Of a DNA stretch of 64,000 nt, positions 1-7,243 are shown one piece after another (position 1 is the stretch's first letter; each line of letters opens with the position of its first letter). Under the pieces are notes generated by a model. The model was not told the origin of the DNA and searched no databases. It was given only the letters and a program-made list of their open reading frames with translations. Source of the stretch: Massilia antarctica (GTDB lineage: Bacteria; Pseudomonadota; Gammaproteobacteria; Burkholderiales; Burkholderiaceae_D); NCBI RefSeq assembly GCF_015689335.1, contig NZ_CP065053.1, forward strand, positions 7,192,001-7,256,000, written 5' to 3'. Made by a program: the position numbers and the translations under genes.

Positions 1-2
1 CC

Positions 3-722
3 AGCCTGCGCGGCAAAGCCGTGTTCGTCACCGGCGGCGCCAGCGGTCTCGGCGCGGCGCTGTGCCAGCTGCTGGCGCGCTCCGGCGCCGACCTGATCGT
101 CGCCGACATCAACCGCGACATGGCCACCGTCAGCGCCAACATCCTGCGCGAACACGGGGTGCGCGTCCATGCGCTCGGCTTCGACGTGGGCGACCCGGCC
201 AGCGCCGAGCAAGCCATCAACACGGCGCTGGAGCGCTTCGGCCGCCTGGATGTGCTGATCAACAATGCCGGCACCGATGTCACCCTGCCGATGGCCGAGA
301 TGACGCCGCAGCAATGGATGCGGGTCATCAATACCAACCTGAACGGGCCGTTCTTGCTGGCGAAATATGCCTCGCAGCACATGCGCGCAGCCGGGGGCGG
401 CCACATCGTCAACGTTGCGTCCACGGCCGCCAAGCGCGCCTGGCCCAACGCCAGCGCCTACCATGCCAGCAAGTGGGGATTGCTGGGCCTGTCGCATGCC
501 ATGCATGCCGAACTGCGGCCGCACAACATCAAGGTCACGGCCGTGATCGCGGGCGGCATGCGCACGCCCTTCCTGCTCGACCGCTTCCCCGACCTCGACC
601 AGGCGACCCTGCAGGATCCGATGAACGTGGCCCAGGCCATCCGCTCGGTGCTGCTGCTGCCGCGCGAGAGCGTGGTGGCCGAGATCACCGTGCTGCCCAT
701 GCAAGAATCTTCCTGGCCCTGA
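3..722 (+). CDS. SDR-family NAD(P)-dependent oxidoreductase (5' end cut by window)
   Basis: The frame is open from base 3 and already reads SLRGKAVFVTGG, so the true start lies to the left; 239 residues are visible. It has the classical SDR layout: the dinucleotide-binding TGGASGLG near the visible N-terminus, NNAG about residue 87, and the catalytic YHASK about residues 153-157 preceded by the VNVAST serine. The family reduces or oxidises sugars, polyols and lipids; the substrate cannot be read from sequence. The stop is three bases before the next ATG, so it is co-transcribed with the HAD phosphatase and GT9 transferase. That suggests a role in making a surface-sugar precursor (inference). 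Confidence 0.9.
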   Translation, partial: SLRGKAVFVTGGASGLGAALCQLLARSGADLIVADINRDMATVSANILREHGVRVHALGFDVGDPASAEQAINTALERFGRLDVLINNAGTDVTLPMAEMTPQQWMRVINTNLNGPFLLAKYASQHMRAAGGGHIVNVASTAAKRAWPNASAYHASKWGLLGLSHAMHAELRPHNIKVTAVIAGGMRTPFLLDRFPDLDQATLQDPMNVAQAIRSVLLLPRESVVAEITVLPMQESSWP

Positions 723-725
723 GCC

Positions 726-1292
726 ATGAAAGCGATTTTCCTGGACAAGGACGGCACCCTGGTCGACGACCTGCCCTACAACGCCGAGCCGCGCCGCATC
801 ACCCTGTGCAGCGGGGCCGGCGCCGCCCTGCGCCTGCTGGCGCGCTGCGATTACCGCTTGTTCATCGTCAGCAACCAGGATGGCATCGCGCACGGCTACT
901 TCGACGAAGCGGCCATGGAGTGTATCGAACGGCGCCTGGCCGACCTGCTGTTCCGCGAACAGCTGAGCCTGGACGGCTTTTACTATTGCCCCCACCATCC
1001 GGACGGCAAGGTGCAGGCCTACGCGCTGCCCTGCACCTGCCGCAAGCCCATGCCCGGCATGCTGCTGCGCGCCGCAAGCGAGCACGGCATCGACCTGCGG
1101 GCGTCGTGGATGGTGGGCGACATCCTGAACGATGTGGAGGCCGGGAACCGCGCCGGCTGCCGCACCCTGCTGATCGACAAGGGCAACGAAACCGAGTGGC
1201 AACTCGGTCCGCATCGTGTACCCACCCGCATCGCCACCGACCTGTACGGGGCCGCCGTGATGATCGTCAAGGATGACGAGGCCCGCAGATGA
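726..1292 (+). CDS. HAD-IIIA phosphatase, GmhB/HisB-N type
   Basis: A 188-residue cytoplasmic phosphatase. HAD motif I is LDKDGT (nucleophile Asp7, acid Asp9), motif II is in IVSNQDGIAHG, and motif IV is MVGDILNDVEAG. A Cys-x-His ... Cys-x-Cys cluster (CPHH, then CTCRKPMPG) matches the zinc loop of heptose-1,7-bisphosphate 7-phosphatase and histidinol-phosphatase domains. It lies between an SDR and a heptosyltransferase-like gene and overlaps the latter by four bases (ATGA), so a role in ADP-heptose or a related LPS sugar is the best guess. The exact substrate is inferred from context. Confidence 0.85.
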   Translation: MKAIFLDKDGTLVDDLPYNAEPRRITLCSGAGAALRLLARCDYRLFIVSNQDGIAHGYFDEAAMECIERRLADLLFREQLSLDGFYYCPHHPDGKVQAYALPCTCRKPMPGMLLRAASEHGIDLRASWMVGDILNDVEAGNRAGCRTLLIDKGNETEWQLGPHRVPTRIATDLYGAAVMIVKDDEARR

Positions 1293-2395
1293 GCACGCCG
1301 GACTGGGCCAATGCGCGCAACGTTCTGTGCGTGCGCCTCGACGCGATGGGCGACGTGCTCATGTGCACGCCGGCGATCCACGCCGTCAAGCAGGCGCGGC
1401 CGAATAGAGTGCTCACCTTGCTCAGTTCGGCGAGCGGCGTGGCCCTGGCGCCCTACCTCGACGATGTGGACGCCGTGATCGGCTACGCGGCACCATGGAT
1501 CAAGGCGGGCGGCGGTCATCCGCCGTCCAGCGACAGCGCCTTCATCGCGCGCCTGGCCGAGCGCCGCTTCGACGCGGCCGTCATTTTCACCTCCTACAGC
1601 CAGAGCGCCCTGCCCGCCGCCCTGATGTGCTACATGGCGGGCATTCCCCTGCGCCTGGGGCATTGCCGCGAAAATCCCTACCGCATGCTGTCGCACTGGG
1701 TGCGGGAAAGCGAGCCCGAGTCGGTGATCCGGCACGAAGTGCGGCGCCAGCTCGACCTGGTCGGCAAGGTCGGTTGCCGCGTCGGCTACCGCGCCGACGA
1801 CGCGCGCATGCAGTTTGCCGTGCGCCCTTGTGATGTGGAGGCGGTGCGGCACATGCTGGGCGAACGCGGCATTGAACCGCGCCAGCCCTGGGTACTCATG
1901 CACCCGGGCGCCAGCGCGCCCTCGCGCCGCTATCCGCCGGGGCGCTGGGCCGAGGTCATCCGCGCACTGGCCAGGCGGACCGGCTGCCCGATCGTGCTGA
2001 CCGGCGATGCGCACGAGGCGGAGTTGATCGATGGCATACGCTCCGCCTGCGGCGTGCGCACGCACTCGCTGGCCGGGCAGCTCGACGTGGGGCAGCTCGG
2101 GGCGGCGCTCCGCCTTGCCACCGTTGTGTTATCCAACAATACGGGGCCGGCGCATATTGCCGCGGCGGTCGATACGCCGCTGGCCACCTTGTACGCGTTG
2201 ACCAATCCGCAGCACACGCCATGGCAAGTGGAAAGCCGGCTGCTGTTCCACGATGTGCCGTGCCGCTTCTGCTACAAGAGCGTGTGCCCGGAACTGCATC
2301 ACGACTGCCTGGACAAGGTGGCCCCGCACGATGTGGTGGAGGCGGTATGCAGCCTGATGGCGGGAAAAATCCATCGGCGGGCGCAACGCCGGTGA
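1289..2395 (+). CDS. Glycosyltransferase family 9 (heptosyltransferase-like)
   Basis: A 368-residue GT-B enzyme. The N-terminal LCVRLDAMGDVLMCTPAI is the typical WaaC/WaaF/WaaQ opening. The C-terminal half has VLMHPGASAPSRRYPPGRWA and SNNTGPAHIAAA, the nucleotide-sugar binding region of GT9. The family transfers heptose from ADP-heptose to LPS inner core on the cytoplasmic face of the inner membrane. Its start overlaps the stop of the phosphatase gene, indicating translational coupling. The C-terminus carries several cysteines (CRFCYKSVCPELHHDC), as is common in GT9 proteins. The acceptor is unknown. Confidence 0.88.
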   Translation: MSTPDWANARNVLCVRLDAMGDVLMCTPAIHAVKQARPNRVLTLLSSASGVALAPYLDDVDAVIGYAAPWIKAGGGHPPSSDSAFIARLAERRFDAAVIFTSYSQSALPAALMCYMAGIPLRLGHCRENPYRMLSHWVRESEPESVIRHEVRRQLDLVGKVGCRVGYRADDARMQFAVRPCDVEAVRHMLGERGIEPRQPWVLMHPGASAPSRRYPPGRWAEVIRALARRTGCPIVLTGDAHEAELIDGIRSACGVRTHSLAGQLDVGQLGAALRLATVVLSNNTGPAHIAAAVDTPLATLYALTNPQHTPWQVESRLLFHDVPCRFCYKSVCPELHHDCLDKVAPHDVVEAVCSLMAGKIHRRAQRR

Positions 2396-2482
2396 CGCGA
2401 GCTTCGGGGCAAAGGTCAACCTCAAGACCGTCGCTCGCGCCACCGGCGGCAATGACAGCGCTCAGGGTTCCTCTCTTGCGGC

Positions 2483-2701
2483 TTACTCGGCCGACAAGGA
2501 AAAATTCGGGTTGGAGATAATTCCTGCCGTCAGCCGGGCAGCCACCAGGCTCACTTCGCCATCCGGAATAATCCCGCGTAATCCTTCGCACAGCTGCATG
2601 TATTGGGCGATGGTGACCGCGGCGCGATGCGCGTTGAGCACGGTCGCACCGGCCGCACTGGTCATCTCGCTCAGCATGACTTTGACCTCGGAATCGCTCA
2701 T
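2483..2701 (-). CDS. Small hypothetical protein, 72 aa
   Basis: The start at 2701 was chosen because GAGAGA lies a few bases upstream and the region further 5' has no coding character. The product begins MSDSEVKVMLSEM, is mostly helical with an alanine-rich middle, and has no signal peptide or membrane segment. I do not recognise the family. It stands alone between the GT9 operon and the globin-like lipoprotein, divergent from the latter across about 135 bp. Confidence 0.55.
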   Translation of the reverse strand: MSDSEVKVMLSEMTSAAGATVLNAHRAAVTIAQYMQLCEGLRGIIPDGEVSLVAARLTAGIISNPNFSLSAE

Positions 2702-2837
2702 GGTGTTCTCTCGGTTGGTAGGAAAACGGCGAGTATAGGCCCGCGCGCCGAATGCGTGCGTTCGCGCGCGCACAATTGCAGCGGAACGCCTCTTGCACGG
2801 CTTGAGTGTTAGCATTTGTGGCAAAAGGGAACCCACT

Positions 2838-3287
2838 ATGCCACTTCATCCTACCATTCCTGCGGCACTGCTGGCCGCCTGCGTTCTGGCCGGCACGACA
2901 GCTTGCTCCACGCCGACGCCAGCGCCGCCCAAGCCGCCGCTGTTCGTGCGCCTCGGCGGCATGCCCGGCCTGACCGCCGTGGTCGACGATTTCGTGTCGA
3001 AGGTGTCGGTCGACCCGCGCTCGAAACGCACCTTCGAGGGCGTCAATCTGACCCGGCTCAAGGCCAGCGTGGTGTCGCATGTCTGCGCCCTTTCCGGCGG
3101 ACCGTGCAAATACGAGGGCGACCCGATGGCGCTGGCGCACCAGGGCATGGCGATCAGCAAGGAAGAATTGAGCGTGATGGGGCACTACGTGGACCAGGCC
3201 TTGCGCCGCCAGGGTGTGGCGCCGGAAGACAGGGAAGAGCTGGAGAGCATGCTCGACAAGCTGGGGCCCGAGGTATTGAACAAATAG
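2838..3287 (+). CDS. Truncated-hemoglobin-like (group 1) lipoprotein
   Basis: A 149-residue protein with a lipoprotein-type signal peptide (cysteine in LAGTTACS, then a Pro-rich linker). A group-1 truncated globin domain follows: FVRLGGMPGLTAVVDDFV, then a variable region with LTRLKASVVSHVCALSGGPC, and HQGMAISKEELSVMGHYV. These match the B/E and F-H helix blocks of the family, which binds heme and handles O2, NO or redox chemistry. Membrane anchoring would place it in the periplasm, which is unusual for a globin but recurrent in Burkholderiales. The start at 2838 has AAAAGGGA seven bases upstream; the longer frame to 2793 lacks this. Confidence 0.78.
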   Translation: MPLHPTIPAALLAACVLAGTTACSTPTPAPPKPPLFVRLGGMPGLTAVVDDFVSKVSVDPRSKRTFEGVNLTRLKASVVSHVCALSGGPCKYEGDPMALAHQGMAISKEELSVMGHYVDQALRRQGVAPEDREELESMLDKLGPEVLNK

Positions 3288-3341
3288 GGGGATCGAACGG
3301 GGCGCCGGGTGACGCCCCAGCCTTGCAGCATTGCATGCACT

Positions 3342-3548
3342 TCAGCCACAGTTTTCCACAACCACATCGCGCACCAGCCCGGCTTGATTGAGGAAAATGG
3401 TTACCCGGCCGGCCACGAAATCCTGGGTGATGAGGGCACCGAAGGGCACCACGCGGATGCGGCGGCCCGTCAGGTCGCGCAAGGTCAGCGGAAGCGAGCG
3501 TGGCAGGTCGTTCGTCAAACTCCAGGTACGGCAATTGTTGCTCTCCAT
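3342..3548 (-). CDS. I78-family peptidase inhibitor-like protein
   Basis: A 68-residue protein starting MESNNCRTWSL. An AAGGAG site sits six bases before this ATG (another ATG lies directly before it at 3551). The C-terminal block ITQDFVAGRVTIFLNQAG followed by ...VENCG matches the inhibitor I78 / elastase-inhibitor fold: Asp/Arg-Val strand, turn, and a terminal Cys-Gly, with the second Cys near residue 6 for a disulfide. No signal peptide is visible, unlike many I78 members, so it may act inside the cell. It is followed on the same strand by nothing obvious; the DUF1508 gene lies upstream. Confidence 0.65.
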   Translation of the reverse strand: MESNNCRTWSLTNDLPRSLPLTLRDLTGRRIRVVPFGALITQDFVAGRVTIFLNQAGLVRDVVVENCG

Positions 3549-3615
3549 CATAAACTCCTTGCATGAATGGAGGACAAGCCGCCAGGGGCAGCTTGTCCGG
3601 CGACGGCGCACCGTC

Positions 3616-3798
3616 TCAACCCTCGACGATCTTGGTACGGGCGGTGGCCGACTTGATCAGTTCAATCGCGGCCAGTACTTTCGCGCGCGAGCTGTAGCTC
3701 TCGCCACTGGCGATGATTTCGTGATTCTTAGCCCTCAAACGCCAGCGCCACTCCTTGCGGACTTTTTCCGAAGCTTGTTGGTAGATTTCGAAATACAT
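3616..3798 (-). CDS. DUF1508 (YegP-like) protein, 60 aa
   Basis: A short protein starting MYFEIYQQASEKVRKEWRWR, with the diagnostic WRLRAKNHEIIASGESYSS core followed by the KAKVLAAIELIKSA-type helix. That is one DUF1508/YegP repeat; many family members carry two. The function of the family is unknown. A GGAGG eight bases upstream fixes the start. It is probably co-directional with the I78 gene downstream (gap 67 bp). Confidence 0.82.
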   Translation of the reverse strand: MYFEIYQQASEKVRKEWRWRLRAKNHEIIASGESYSSRAKVLAAIELIKSATARTKIVEG

Positions 3799-4016
3799 GA
3801 TGAACCTCCCATGACGTGAGATGTCAGTGTTACAGAGCGGTTTACCCGTGGTTCTGATTGGTTCAATAAATGCGTAGACCGATATCAAACCAAAGCTCAA
3901 TTTCCCCATATAAATTTTGCGCTTGAACATGGAAACTGTCGGGGAAGTTGGTGACGCAAGGCATGTGCGACAGACACCGTAGAATGAGGGCACTCCCTTT
4001 TTTAAAGAATGTCCGT

Positions 4017-4850
4017 ATGACGAACACCTCTCTCGACCAAGCCTGCGCCGACGCAGCCGCCCTCATCGCCCAGGCCGATGGGCTGGTGATCACGGCCGGC
4101 GCGGGCATGGGCATCGATTCCGGCCTGCCCGATTTCCGCGGCGACCAGGGTTTCTGGCGCGCTTACCCGGCCTTGGGCAAGCACGGCTTGCGGTTCAGCG
4201 AGATCGCCAATCCCCGGGCTTTTCGCGAGCGTCCCGAGCTGGCGTGGGGATTTTACGGACACCGCCTGCAGCTGTACCGGCGCACGGTGCCGCATGCGGG
4301 GTTCGGCCTGTTGAACCAGATCGCCGCGCGCCTTCCGGGCGGGGCCTTTGTTTTCACCAGCAATGTGGATGGGCAATTCCAGCGCAGTGGCATGGCGGAA
4401 GAACGGATCGTCGAATGTCACGGCAGCATCGAGAAACTGCAATGCTTGGGCGACTGCGGCCAGCTGACCTGGTCCGCGCAAGAATTCGTGCCGGTGGTCG
4501 ATGAAGAACAATGCCTGCTGACCTGTGCGCTGCCACGCTGCCCTCACTGCGGCGACATCGCAAGGCCGAACATCCTGATGTTCGGCGACCGGCTGTGGGA
4601 TTCGGTATATGCCGACAAGCAGGAGCACCGCCTGGACACCTGGCTGGCGCGCCAGAGCCGGGCGGTGATCATCGAAATTGGGGCCGGTACCTGGATTCCG
4701 TCGGTGCGCGTGTTCGGCGAAAGCCAGCAGCGGCCGCTGATCCGGGTCAATCCGGGGGAACCGGACGTTGGTTCGCAGCGAGATATCGGCATTGCGCTTG
4801 GCGCGCTGGACGGGATTTCACGTATCGCCGCCGCGCTCGACGCGCTCTGA
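4017..4850 (+). CDS. Sir2-family NAD-dependent protein deacylase
   Basis: A 277-residue cytoplasmic enzyme. NAD-binding motifs are GAGMGIDSGLPDFRG and TSNVDGQFQRSG; the catalytic His is in VECHGSIEKLQC. The zinc ribbon uses Cys pairs (C..DC, then C..CPHCG), followed by ARPNILMFGD. Because the HG catalytic His is present, it should be a deacylase rather than a pure ADP-ribosyltransferase. The start at 4017 was taken because the preceding frame is non-coding in character. It is convergent with an ADP-ribosylglycohydrolase gene whose end is 38 bp away; both enzymes handle NAD-derived modifications. Confidence 0.88.
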   Translation: MTNTSLDQACADAAALIAQADGLVITAGAGMGIDSGLPDFRGDQGFWRAYPALGKHGLRFSEIANPRAFRERPELAWGFYGHRLQLYRRTVPHAGFGLLNQIAARLPGGAFVFTSNVDGQFQRSGMAEERIVECHGSIEKLQCLGDCGQLTWSAQEFVPVVDEEQCLLTCALPRCPHCGDIARPNILMFGDRLWDSVYADKQEHRLDTWLARQSRAVIIEIGAGTWIPSVRVFGESQQRPLIRVNPGEPDVGSQRDIGIALGALDGISRIAAALDAL

Positions 4851-4888
4851 GATCTGCGGCAGGGGCCGCCAAACCTTGCCGTGGGGCG

Positions 4889-5665
4889 CTAAGCGCGCTG
4901 GAGGCGGCGGATAGCGCCATCAAGTTGTTCCATGGTGGCCCTGACCCGCTCGTCAAGGAAGGGGGCAATGGCATCCACCCGCGCTTGCGGCACGCCCCAG
5001 AGCGCCTCACCGAGCACGCAGGCGGTCGCGGCAATGGTGTCGCTGTCGCCGCCGTGATACAGGCAGGCGGACAGCAAGGAATCGAAGTCGTCGCTTTCCG
5101 CCAGGCAGCTCATCACATCCACCAAAGTATCGTCGGCGCGTACACGCATCGGGGAACCAGCTTGGTGATGCATGTCGACCGCGTGCAGGCTGCCGCCGCC
5201 GGCTTTCCACGACGTCAGCAGATCCTGCTTGCTGGCGCCGTGCAGGGCAGCCCGATGTAATTGCACATAGGTATCCGCTGCCTGCATCGCACTCGGATGG
5301 CCGTGCGTGGAGCGGGTGATGTCGGCGGCTACGCGGCGTGCCTCGTCCAGGCCAGGGGCGAGCGCGGCGACCGGGCCGAGGCGCATCAGCGCGCCGTTAC
5401 CCCAACTCACCAGCTCGTCCGAGGACGAACCCAGCGCCCAGGCGGCGAACAACTTGCCGTAGCCTGCATCCGGATAGTAGGCAACCCAGGTACGAAAGGC
5501 TTCCTTGAGCGGCGTTCCCGCCAGCAGGTATTGCGCCACCGCCAAGGTAATGATGGTGTCGTCCGTGAACGAGTGCGCCGCCGTCAGTTCGGGAAGCGTG
5601 CGCGACAGTGTTCGCGATTTTTCGTAATGGGAACCGTAGATGTCCCCGACAAGTGTTCCCAACAT
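4889..5665 (-). CDS. ADP-ribosylglycohydrolase (DraG/ARH family)
   Basis: A 258-residue hydrolase. The Mg-binding motifs of the DraG/ARH fold are all visible: GTLVGDIYGSHYE at the N-terminus, HSFTDDTIITLAVA about residue 32, and YHGGDSDTIAATA in the C-terminal third. The family removes ADP-ribose from arginine or from small molecules. AGGAG lies ahead of the ATG at 5663-5665. It is convergent with the Sir2 gene and divergent from the cupin gene. Confidence 0.88.
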   Translation of the reverse strand: MLGTLVGDIYGSHYEKSRTLSRTLPELTAAHSFTDDTIITLAVAQYLLAGTPLKEAFRTWVAYYPDAGYGKLFAAWALGSSSDELVSWGNGALMRLGPVAALAPGLDEARRVAADITRSTHGHPSAMQAADTYVQLHRAALHGASKQDLLTSWKAGGGSLHAVDMHHQAGSPMRVRADDTLVDVMSCLAESDDFDSLLSACLYHGGDSDTIAATACVLGEALWGVPQARVDAIAPFLDERVRATMEQLDGAIRRLQRA

Positions 5666-5771
5666 GGTGTTCTCCTATTGCAAAGAAATGGTACGCCAAG
5701 CGGACATGTTTTAATGCGCTTGCGGGCACCGGGATGGCCGACTGTCGCACAGGATACGAGGAGCGACGCCG

Positions 5772-6158
5772 ATGATGCTGGCAATGCTGTTGATGGCTGC
5801 GGGACCCGCCATGGTCGTCGTTCGCGAAGACGTCGTCAAGCACGACGAAGCGCCGCCGCACGGTGCGATCGGGATGTCCACGGTTTACCGCATCAGCGAT
5901 GCCGCGCCCGCGCCGCGCTCGATGGAGTTTCGCAAACGGGTGCTGCATCCGAGCGCGGCCATCGGCGTGCACCGGATCGCGCATGACGAGGTGTACTACG
6001 TTCTCGCCGGACAGGGCGAGGTCAGCTCCGATGGCGTCACCGAGCGACTGGCGCCGGGCATGGCCGCCTATCTTTACAAGGGGGCGCAGGTCGGCATCAG
6101 GCAGGTTGGCGCGCAAGCGCTGTCGATGATCGTCAGCTATCCGAATGCGCCCAGATAG
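5772..6158 (+). CDS. Cupin-domain protein
   Basis: A 128-residue protein with a short hydrophobic N-terminus (MMLAMLLMAAGPAMVVV), probably a signal peptide or anchor, then a single conserved-barrel cupin. Cupin motif 1 is IGVHRIAHDEVYYVLAGQGE (metal-binding His, His, Glu), and motif 2 is the PGMAAYLYKG strand. GAGGAG eight bases upstream supports the start at 5772. Ligand and reaction cannot be predicted. It lies just upstream of the histidine attenuator, but about 100 bp and a fresh promoter separate them. Confidence 0.75.
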   Translation: MMLAMLLMAAGPAMVVVREDVVKHDEAPPHGAIGMSTVYRISDAAPAPRSMEFRKRVLHPSAAIGVHRIAHDEVYYVLAGQGEVSSDGVTERLAPGMAAYLYKGAQVGIRQVGAQALSMIVSYPNAPR

Positions 6159-6227
6159 GTGCGGATAGCCGATGCGGGGCGAATCAAACCGGCCCGTCAA
6201 CACGGTTATCGATATCCTGCTGTGCAG

Positions 6228-6256
6228 TTGACATGCCACAGATGACGCGTTACGAT
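6228..6256 (+). promoter_or_regulatory. Sigma-70 promoter of the histidine-attenuated unit
   Basis: A perfect -35 TTGACA (6228-6233), a 17-bp spacer and -10 TACGAT (6251-6256). The expected start of transcription is about 6262-6264, which coincides with the ATG of the leader peptide at 6263. No Shine-Dalgarno sequence precedes that ATG, so the leader would be read from a leaderless transcript. Confidence 0.7.
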
Positions 6257-6262
6257 CATTCG

Positions 6263-6340
6263 ATGAACACATTCCTCAAGCAATCCGCTCACCATCACGC
6301 TTCGCATCCGCGGCTGGGAGAGCTATTGCTTGGTGATTGA
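6263..6340 (+). CDS. Histidine-rich leader peptide, 25 aa
   Basis: The frame reads MNTFLKQSA, then His-His-His-Ala-Ser-His (codons 10-15, bases 6290-6307), then PRLGELLLGD and TGA at 6338-6340. Four His among six codons is the hallmark of attenuator leaders such as hisL. It lies directly upstream of three overlapping hairpins and a HisRS paralogue. An in-frame ATG at 6242 would add seven residues including one more His, but it lies upstream of the predicted transcription start. A ribosome stalled at the His codons would leave bases from about 6313 free; one that reaches the stop would cover them. Confidence 0.8.
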   Translation: MNTFLKQSAHHHASHPRLGELLLGD

Positions 6341-6371
6341 TAAGCCCTATCACTGAGAAAGCCCTCCCAGC
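6278..6371 (+). promoter_or_regulatory. Attenuator: mutually exclusive pause and antiterminator hairpins
   Basis: Two alternative pairings share one strand. Pause hairpin (1:2): AAGCAAT (6278-6284) with ATTGCTT (6325-6331), extended by GCTC (6287-6290) with GAGC (6320-6323). Antiterminator (2:3): GCTGGGAG (6313-6320) with CTCCCAGC (6364-6371), extended by GCT (6322-6324) with AGC (6360-6362). The 3 strand is also the left arm of the terminator. This is the classical his/trp attenuator logic: stalling on His codons frees strand 2, 2:3 forms and transcription continues; otherwise 3:4 terminates. Confidence 0.8.
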
Positions 6372-6391
6372 GACGCTGCGAGGGCTTTTTT
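6358..6391 (+). terminator. Rho-independent terminator of the attenuator (3:4 hairpin)
   Basis: AAAGCCCTC (6358-6366) pairs with GAGGGCTTT (6380-6388); the loop can itself pair CAG with CTG. A run of six T (6386-6391) follows. It lies 58 bp before the start of the HisRS-like gene, so its formation would switch that gene off. Confidence 0.85.
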
Positions 6392-6448
6392 GTTTTACAG
6401 CGGTGGATTGCGACGACGCAGTGCGCCGCTGACGGTATAGGGATCGTC

Positions 6449-7090
6449 ATGGAATTGAAAATTGAAGCGCAAGCCAGGGGCGTGCGCATTATCGCGGGCG
6501 AGGAAGCAAAGAACCGCCGCGTATTACTGAATCAACTGATCGCCATCGCCGAAGCGGCAGGATTTGAAGAAATCGTACTGCCATCGATTGAACCATCGGG
6601 CGTGTACGTGGACAAAGCGGGGCCGGAAATCCTGTCGCAGATGTACGTTTTTCCGGACAAGAAAAACCGCTCGCTATGCCTGCGTCCGGAGGCGACAGCG
6701 ACCGTCCAGCTGATCGCCGACAAACACTTCGCGCGCCAGAAAAATGTGAAGCTCTGGTATTTCGAACGCTGCTGGCGCTATGAACGGCCGCAAGAAGGAC
6801 GCTACCGCGAGTTCTTTCAATTCGGCCTGGAAGTGCTCAATCCCGATTCGGACACCATCTGCGACGAGCTGATTGCCCTTGCGGAGGAGATGGTCGGACT
6901 CAAGACCAGCGGCTACGTGCTTGCGCGGGCGGTGAAACGCGGACTGGATTACTACACGACCGACGGATTCGAAATCGCCGTGCCGGCGCTGGGTGCCCAG
7001 AAACAGGTGGTCGGTGGCGGCACGTATCGTCAGGGAACCGGCTTCGCAATCGGCTTCGATCGCTTAATGCTGTGCAATCCTGTGACGTGA
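6449..7090 (+). CDS. Histidyl-tRNA synthetase paralogue (catalytic core only)
   Basis: A 213-residue class II synthetase-like protein, half the length of HisRS (about 420). Kept: MYVFPDKKNRSLCLRPEATA (residues 65-84); motif 2 YERPQEGRYREFFQFGLEVL (111-130); the HisA motif RGLDYY with its catalytic Arg (164-169); motif 3 GFAIGFDRLML (198-208). Missing: the insertion domain between motif 2 and HisA, and the whole C-terminal anticodon-binding domain. It could activate histidine but should not recognise tRNA normally. HisZ, the other known paralogue, is longer and lacks the RGLDYY Arg. AGGGA five bases upstream supports the start. Third positions look more A/T-rich than in neighbours, hinting at transfer. 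The His attenuator upstream implies induction by histidine starvation. Confidence 0.75.
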   Translation: MELKIEAQARGVRIIAGEEAKNRRVLLNQLIAIAEAAGFEEIVLPSIEPSGVYVDKAGPEILSQMYVFPDKKNRSLCLRPEATATVQLIADKHFARQKNVKLWYFERCWRYERPQEGRYREFFQFGLEVLNPDSDTICDELIALAEEMVGLKTSGYVLARAVKRGLDYYTTDGFEIAVPALGAQKQVVGGGTYRQGTGFAIGFDRLMLCNPVT

Positions 7091-7127
7091 TGCCGACGTG
7101 ATCCTCATCCGAAAATGAAGATGAGCC

Positions 7128-7157
7128 GCCTGCCACGACAGCAATGTCGTGGCAGGC
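7128..7157 (+). terminator. Strong stem-loop after the HisRS-like gene
   Basis: A 13-bp perfect stem (7128-7140 with 7145-7157) is closed by a GCAA tetraloop of the stable GNRA type. There is no T tract, so it may be a factor-dependent end or a 3' mRNA stabiliser rather than an intrinsic terminator. A smaller CTCATC/GATGAG hairpin lies just upstream (about 7105-7124). Confidence 0.45.
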
Positions 7158-7243
7158 GAAATGGTCCGCTTCACCATGAGGAAAGTCAAACCGACGCTAA
7201 GTCCGGGGTTGACTCGCCCCTGCCCCGGCCAAATGATAGCCCT

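Noticed and set aside
1019..3185. Overlapping minus-strand frames opposite the HAD and GT9 genes
   Set aside because: Arg/His/Ala-rich products without motifs, opposite two genes with clear family signatures.
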